A stretch of DNA of 54,425 bases. It comes from CAYVQZ01 sp964453435. Lineage in GTDB: Bacteria > Abyssobacteria > SURF-5. Under the pieces are notes generated by a model. That model did not search any database. It was not told the origin of the DNA and saw only the letters and a program-made list of their open reading frames with translations. How positions within the stretch are numbered: position 1 is the stretch's first letter; each line of letters starts with the position of its first letter. The position numbers and the translations under genes are program-made. This document shows, one piece after another, positions 50,302 to 54,425 of this stretch. The stretch spans positions 1-54,425 of the forward strand of contig CAYVQZ010000038.1 of assembly GCA_964453435.1 (NCBI GenBank). The letters run 5' to 3'.

Positions 50302-52071
50302 ATGCGAGCGTACCGATACTCTGCCACCGCCCACCGGAAAGGCGGCATCCCCGACGCCGAATCGATTATCGACCAGTTGGCGCGCCATGTGCTCGAGGAA
50401 ACATCGCTCGAACGGGCGATGCAGGAAATGTGCAAGCACGGCGTCGAGCAGAAGTATGACGACTCGCTGGACGGACTGAACGAGCTTGCGACGCAACTCA
50501 AACAACAGCGCAAGCGCCTGCTGAGCGAACACTCGCTTGACCCGCTGCTGCGCCAATTCTCGGAACAACTGCAGTCTCTGGTCCATCAAGAACTCCAAAC
50601 CCTGGAAGAAGAGTTTCGCAATAAGGAAGAAGCTTTCAATCAGAAGCTCGAGTCGCACCTGAAGCGCGCGGCGGACGTGTTGCGGAAACTCGAGGAAATG
50701 CGGACCGGCAAGCGGCGCAAGACATCGCAGGCCTGCGCGCGGCTCGAGAAGGAGCACGAACAATTATTTCTCGAAAACCACGAGCTCGAGATGGAAGCCC
50801 GCGCGACCCGTAACGAAGAAAGCCGTCGCCTTGCGCAACTGCAGCAGGTTCCGAACAGCCCGAGCCGCACGTTGCAGAGATTGAAAGGGTACAAGCCGGT
50901 CAACCAATCGGTTTCACAGGCGCTCGCATCGCTCGAAGCGATGGCCGAACAAATGGCGGCTATCGAGCGCGCCAGCCTCCAACCGGGCTTTACGGGAAGC
51001 CGTTCGCTCGACCTCGACGAGGCGCTCGACTTGATAAGCCGAATCCGAAAGATGGAGCGATTGGAATATAAATTGAGAAGAGGCTCCTTGACGGCGGCTG
51101 ACGAAGAGTTTGTCGGGGAACTGCTCGGATTCGAGGCGCTGGACTGTCTCCGTCATATTACGGCGTTGCGTGAAGCGCTGGCGGAAGCGGGTTATCTCGT
51201 GGAGTGCGAGGACGGCGCCAGGCTCACACCTCGAGCCATAAGGAAGATCGGACAGAAGGCGCTCTCCGACATTTTTTCGGGCCTCGGCAAGAGCCGGCTG
51301 GGCGGACATGAAATCACGACAAAAGGCGGGGCCGGCGAGCCCGACATCACAAGCACGAAGGAATACCGGTTCGGCGATTCGTTCAACGTTCATCTCAGCA
51401 AAACCCTCATGAACGCCCTTCTCAGAGACGCCCGCCAGGCCCCTATCGACCTGAGTCCGGCGGATTTCGAGATATACCAGGAACATCGCACGGCCGAATG
51501 TTGCAATGTGCTGATGCTCGACCTCAGCTACACGATGGCCCAAAACAAGAAGCTCCAGGCCGCAAAAAAGGTCATCCTGGCGCTTGACAGCCTCATCCGA
51601 ACGAAGTTCCCGAAAGACACCCTCCACATAATTGGTTTCGCCACCTACGCGCGCGAACTCACCACCGAAGAACTGCCCTATGTGAACCTGTCGCTCGGTA
51701 ACCCGTTCACCAACATACAAGACGGCCTCAGGCTGGCGGAACAACTGATGTCGCGCGACCATGGAAAGAACCGCCAGATCATTCTCATCACCGACGGCGA
51801 GCCGACGGCGTTCTGCAGAAACGGCGACCTCATCGTCGACTACCCGCCCACTCCGGAAATCTTCGCCGAAACCATGAAAGAAGTCGCCCGCCTTACCCGC
51901 AAGGGAATCGTGGTCAACACATTCATGCTCGATGACCGGCCGCTTCTCGTCGAGTTCGTCGAGCAAATGACCAGAATGAACAAGGGGCGCGCCTTTTTCT
52001 CCACCCCGAACGCGCTGGGTGAATATCTCCTCATCGATTACATCAATCGCCGCAGGCGAATGGTGAATTAG
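50302..52071 (+). CDS. VWA-domain partner of the ChlI-like ATPase
   Basis: 589 residues. The first ~200 residues are helical with coiled-coil character (HQELQTLEEEFRNKEEAFNQKLESHLKRAADVLRKLEEM). The C-terminal VWA domain has the MIDAS start as VLMLDLSYTMAQNKKL, i.e. DxSxT rather than DxSxS, with NIQDGLRLAEQLM and ILITDGEPTAF completing the site. The ATPase would act on a client held by the metal-dependent VWA surface. It is a separate module from the NorQ/NorD-like pair at 37.6-41.1 kb. Confidence 0.82.
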   Translation: MRAYRYSATAHRKGGIPDAESIIDQLARHVLEETSLERAMQEMCKHGVEQKYDDSLDGLNELATQLKQQRKRLLSEHSLDPLLRQFSEQLQSLVHQELQTLEEEFRNKEEAFNQKLESHLKRAADVLRKLEEMRTGKRRKTSQACARLEKEHEQLFLENHELEMEARATRNEESRRLAQLQQVPNSPSRTLQRLKGYKPVNQSVSQALASLEAMAEQMAAIERASLQPGFTGSRSLDLDEALDLISRIRKMERLEYKLRRGSLTAADEEFVGELLGFEALDCLRHITALREALAEAGYLVECEDGARLTPRAIRKIGQKALSDIFSGLGKSRLGGHEITTKGGAGEPDITSTKEYRFGDSFNVHLSKTLMNALLRDARQAPIDLSPADFEIYQEHRTAECCNVLMLDLSYTMAQNKKLQAAKKVILALDSLIRTKFPKDTLHIIGFATYARELTTEELPYVNLSLGNPFTNIQDGLRLAEQLMSRDHGKNRQIILITDGEPTAFCRNGDLIVDYPPTPEIFAETMKEVARLTRKGIVVNTFMLDDRPLLVEFVEQMTRMNKGRAFFSTPNALGEYLLIDYINRRRRMVN

Positions 52072-52311
52072 CGGCCGGCGGTTCGCGTTCAAATGGCGCC
52101 TTCCCGCCTCGGAACGGACAACCGGGCCCCCTTCGAACCATGTTTGCTCACAAAACCGGCCTTCATCGCACTCCGGTCTCAAACCTGTTCAGCCGCTGCA
52201 AATCGCTAAGAGCAGGAGCGGGACGACGCGTGAGATTCGGACGCACGGTGGATTCGTGCAACAGGTTCCGTTTCACCGCACGCTCTGGACACGGTCAAGG
52301 GAAGGAACGGC

Positions 52312-52341
52312 TTGACCTCGTGCGCGAGTCGATGATAGATT
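52312..52341 (+). promoter_or_regulatory. Possible promoter of the SDR gene
   Basis: TTGACC (52312-52317), 18-bp spacer, TAGATT (52336-52341), about 105 bases before the ATG. It is the only signal I see in the gap 52072-52452, which holds no supported gene. Confidence 0.35.
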
Positions 52342-52452
52342 TACTGACGTCTCCCTCACAAAAACATTTTCGAAATGGTGGGCGCCCGCCGCTCGGGTGA
52401 AATCACCGGCAGCGGGTGCGCGGCCAAGTCACCAGGCAAAGGAGAGGGCGGT

Positions 52453-53250
52453 ATGAGCGGACGATTGAAAGACAAAGTGGCGATAGTCGTTGGAGCGGGC
52501 TGCACGCCCGGCGAAACAATGGGCAACGGAAGGGCGACGGCGATCCTCTTCGCGAGGGAGGGCGCCTCGGTCATGCTTGTCGATAACCGCCTCGACTCGG
52601 CCGAGGAAACGAAAAAGCTGATCGATTCTGAAGGCGGAGCTTCATTTGCGTTCGGGGTCGATGTCACACGGGCCGAGGACTGCAAACGAATGGCCGACAA
52701 ATGCGTCGAAGTCTATGGCCGAATCGACATCCTCCACAACAACGTCGGCATCGGCTCGGGTGGCGGCCCCGTCGATCTGAGCGAAGAGGAATGGGACAGG
52801 ACGCTGGACACGAATCTGAAGGCCATGTTTCTGACGTGCAAACACGTGCTCCCTCATATGGAGAAACAGGGAAGCGGCGCGATTATCAACATATCATCGC
52901 TCGGCGCGATACGGTTCCCCCCTTATCCCATGCTCGCCTACAGCGTCTCGAAGGGAGCCGTCAACACGTTTACGCGCTCAGTGGCAATGCAGTATGCCCA
53001 CCAGGGCATCCGCGTGAATGCAATCATGCCGGGTCTCATTAACACGCCGATGGCAATCGAGGGAATCTCCGAGCGGTTGGGAATGCCGAAAGAGGACCTC
53101 ATCCGCATGCGCGATGCGGCGGTCCCGATGAACCATATGGGCGAGGCATGGGATGTTGCGTACGCGGCGCTGTTTTTAGCTTCCGACGAGGCGAAATACA
53201 TAACGGGAGTGCTGCTGCCCGTCGACGGCGGCCTCACCTGCAAAGGGTAA
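52453..53250 (+). CDS. Short-chain dehydrogenase/reductase (SDR)
   Basis: 265 residues, classical SDR size. Cofactor site VGAGCTPGETMGNGRATAILFA, an extended version of the TGxxxGxG motif with extra residues before the last GxG. NNVG (97-99 region) replaces NNAG. Catalytic residues: Asn121, Ser in NISSLGAI (148-149) and Tyr163-Lys167 in AYSVSKGA. After VNAIMPGLINTPM the end LLPVDGGLTCKG is typical. Asp44 after the second strand (VDN) favours NAD over NADP. Substrate unknown. AGGAG lies eight bases before the ATG; earlier in-frame starts lack one. Confidence 0.88.
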   Translation: MSGRLKDKVAIVVGAGCTPGETMGNGRATAILFAREGASVMLVDNRLDSAEETKKLIDSEGGASFAFGVDVTRAEDCKRMADKCVEVYGRIDILHNNVGIGSGGGPVDLSEEEWDRTLDTNLKAMFLTCKHVLPHMEKQGSGAIINISSLGAIRFPPYPMLAYSVSKGAVNTFTRSVAMQYAHQGIRVNAIMPGLINTPMAIEGISERLGMPKEDLIRMRDAAVPMNHMGEAWDVAYAALFLASDEAKYITGVLLPVDGGLTCKG

Positions 53251-53312
53251 CGCGCATGTGCGTGCGGCGACCCTCACCCTGAATCCGTCCCACGATTGCT
53301 CGGCGCAGCGGA

Positions 53313-53564
53313 CCGTGAAACTGTCTCACGGTCACACATTATGCCAAACAACAAGCTTTGGGGGCTGTACCCAATTACGGAATCCTCCGTCTTTTGCGCT
53401 GAGCGAATCACGCGCGTCGCGTGAGAGACGCGGGATAGAATCGGGACTGTCCCCGAAGCGACCCGCTTTCCTTCGCTGAGCGGAGCGAAGTCCCGCGCGT
53501 TCGCGGGATAGATTGGCAAACCGCCCCCGAAGCCCGCATTGTCGCTCGTGAGACAGTTTCACGG
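53313..53564. repeat. Palindromic repeat element R1, about 252 bp, perfect terminal inverted repeats
   Basis: CCGTGAAACTGTCTCACG at 53313-53330 is repeated exactly, inverted, at 53547-53564. Interior shares GGGGGCTGTACCC, GAGCGGAGCGAAGTCCCGCG and GGGATAGATTGG with the copy at 48539-48742. A fragment of another copy (GTCCCACGATTGC at 53287-53299) abuts the left end, suggesting nested insertion. The element ends 16 bp before the stop of the histidine kinase gene on the other strand. Confidence 0.8.
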
Positions 53565-53579
53565 CGCCCCGGGAACGAG

Positions 53580-54353
53580 TCAGGACAAGGCAAGAGGCAA
53601 ACTGATTTTCACGGTTGTCCCCTGTTTCTTGCTCGCAAGTTCTATCGTGCCGCCGAGACCGTCGGTTATCTTCCTGCAGATGGCGAGGCCCAATCCCGTT
53701 CCGCGCGGCTTTGTTGTAAAGAACGGCTGAAATATTTGTTCCCTGTCACCTTCGTTAATGCCGGCGCCCGTGTCCGAAACCGCTATTTCAAGACAACCTC
53801 CGGTGTCGATTCCATGCAGGCGCGAGGTAATTTCGAGGGTTCCCCCGTTCGGCATCGCGTCTATCGCGTTGACCACGATATTCGACAAAAGCCTGAACAC
53901 CTTTTCCTCATCGATTAGAAGCGGTGTGGCAGGGTTCTCGATATCAAGGGAAACATCGATGTCTTGAAGGCGATGAGTTTGCGCGGTCAACACCCGCTCC
54001 ACGATGCGCTGAAGGGATTGCTCGGCCAACCGTGGAAGCGCCGGCTTGGAGTATTCGAGCAATTGATGGATCAGGCCATCCATCAAATCGACTCCGTAAT
54101 TCATTTCATCGAGAATTTCAAAAAGCGTGCCCTCAGACGGCGCGGTCCGGAGGCTCTCGATGCCCATCTTGATGTTCTGTAACGGATTCCTTATCTCGTG
54201 AGCGACCACGGATATCATTCTGCCCAGAACGGCCAGACTCTCCAGCTCATTGAGCTTCAACGATTTCGCATCCGGAGACGCTTGCAGGTTTTCGATGTTT
54301 CCGCCGTGGTGCTCCGCGCCTTTGCGCACGCTTCGCTCGACCAGCCCATGCAC
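53580..54353 (-). CDS. Histidine kinase (NtrB-like core), N-terminus uncertain
   Basis: About 257 residues. HisKA box with HEIRN in ISVVAHEIRNPLQNIKMGI, N box NIVVNAIDAM, G1 DTGAGI, G2 GTGLGLAICRKI. No sensor domain is visible; only a short charged N-terminal stretch precedes the kinase core. The GTG at 54353 is the best start in this frame, and an in-frame stop lies about 30 bases upstream. Another frame opens at ATG 54415 (MKKNLIFQTVENESDLAE...) and breaks near 54370, so a longer protein split by a frameshift is possible. Its response regulator is not in view. Confidence 0.75.
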   Translation of the reverse strand: MHGLVERSVRKGAEHHGGNIENLQASPDAKSLKLNELESLAVLGRMISVVAHEIRNPLQNIKMGIESLRTAPSEGTLFEILDEMNYGVDLMDGLIHQLLEYSKPALPRLAEQSLQRIVERVLTAQTHRLQDIDVSLDIENPATPLLIDEEKVFRLLSNIVVNAIDAMPNGGTLEITSRLHGIDTGGCLEIAVSDTGAGINEGDREQIFQPFFTTKPRGTGLGLAICRKITDGLGGTIELASKKQGTTVKISLPLALS

Positions 54354-54425
54354 GACCGCCTCTCGGCCAAGTCTGACTCATTTTCGACAGTTTGAAAAAT
54401 TAAGTTCTTTTTCATCAAGGGTTTG

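Noticed and set aside
53258..53562. Short frames with GTVPIL/SRECAGL-like translations in repeat regions
   Set aside because: The same peptide-like strings arise wherever the palindromic repeats occur, so they are translated repeat DNA, not genes.

Overview
The window reads as a chromosomal segment of a Gram-negative anaerobe with fairly high GC. Envelope genes (GspA/GspB-type secretion partners, a PpiD-like periplasmic foldase, a Spy/CpxP-like protein) point to two membranes. A Hmc/Tmc/Qrc-style multihaem redox complex, HdrD-like iron-sulfur proteins and sigma-54 regulation point to an anaerobic, electron-transfer-rich lifestyle such as that of Desulfobacterota or uncultured lineages around them. 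I cannot name a genus. No rRNA, tRNA, CRISPR array or prophage was seen.

Layout. 1-3.1 kb: tail of a YgiQ-type radical SAM protein, a GGQ release-factor-like protein and a GT-C-type membrane glycosyltransferase. 3.2-12.7 kb: a sigma-54 activator divergent from a four-gene membrane redox complex, then response regulator, PAS histidine kinase and response regulator; a good -24/-12 promoter sits between activator and complex. 12.8-17.5 kb: a small-protein/nucleotidyltransferase pair, then a metallo-beta-lactamase-fold protein, an HdrD-like Fe-S protein and an acyl-CoA-dehydrogenase-like protein. 17.8-19.9 kb: an unrecognised 692-residue protein. 20.0-30.4 kb (minus): a compact six-gene operon, tldD, a giant DnaA-like/coiled-coil protein, larB, larC, coaD and an AzgA-type permease. 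31.2-35.6 kb: gspA-gspB converging on ppiD. 35.9-41.1 kb (minus): MoxR ATPase, NorD-like VWA protein, NUDIX hydrolase, esterase. 41.4-48.8 kb: ECF sigma/anti-sigma/Spy-like operon, two MscS channels, an FAD oxidoreductase, CorA and a broken CorA tail. 48.8-54.4 kb: a second AAA/VWA pair, an SDR and a histidine kinase.

Two things stand out. First, the gene at 23837-28957 encodes about 1706 residues with a DnaA-like AAA+ domain at the N-terminus, roughly 1000 residues of coiled coil, a second DnaA-like P-loop domain and a third copy that has lost its Walker A motif. It is an SMC-like body plan built from initiator-type ATPases. Second, intergenic regions carry a family of short palindromic elements. 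One copy (48539-48742) has terminal inverted repeats and a 4-bp target duplication, and removing it restores the reading frame of a CorA tail, so the family was mobile.

Genes act together mainly as the redox complex with its sigma-54/two-component control, the Lar nickel-pincer pair, the GspAB pair and the two MoxR/VWA pairs. All functions are inferred from sequence motifs read by eye; no database search was possible.
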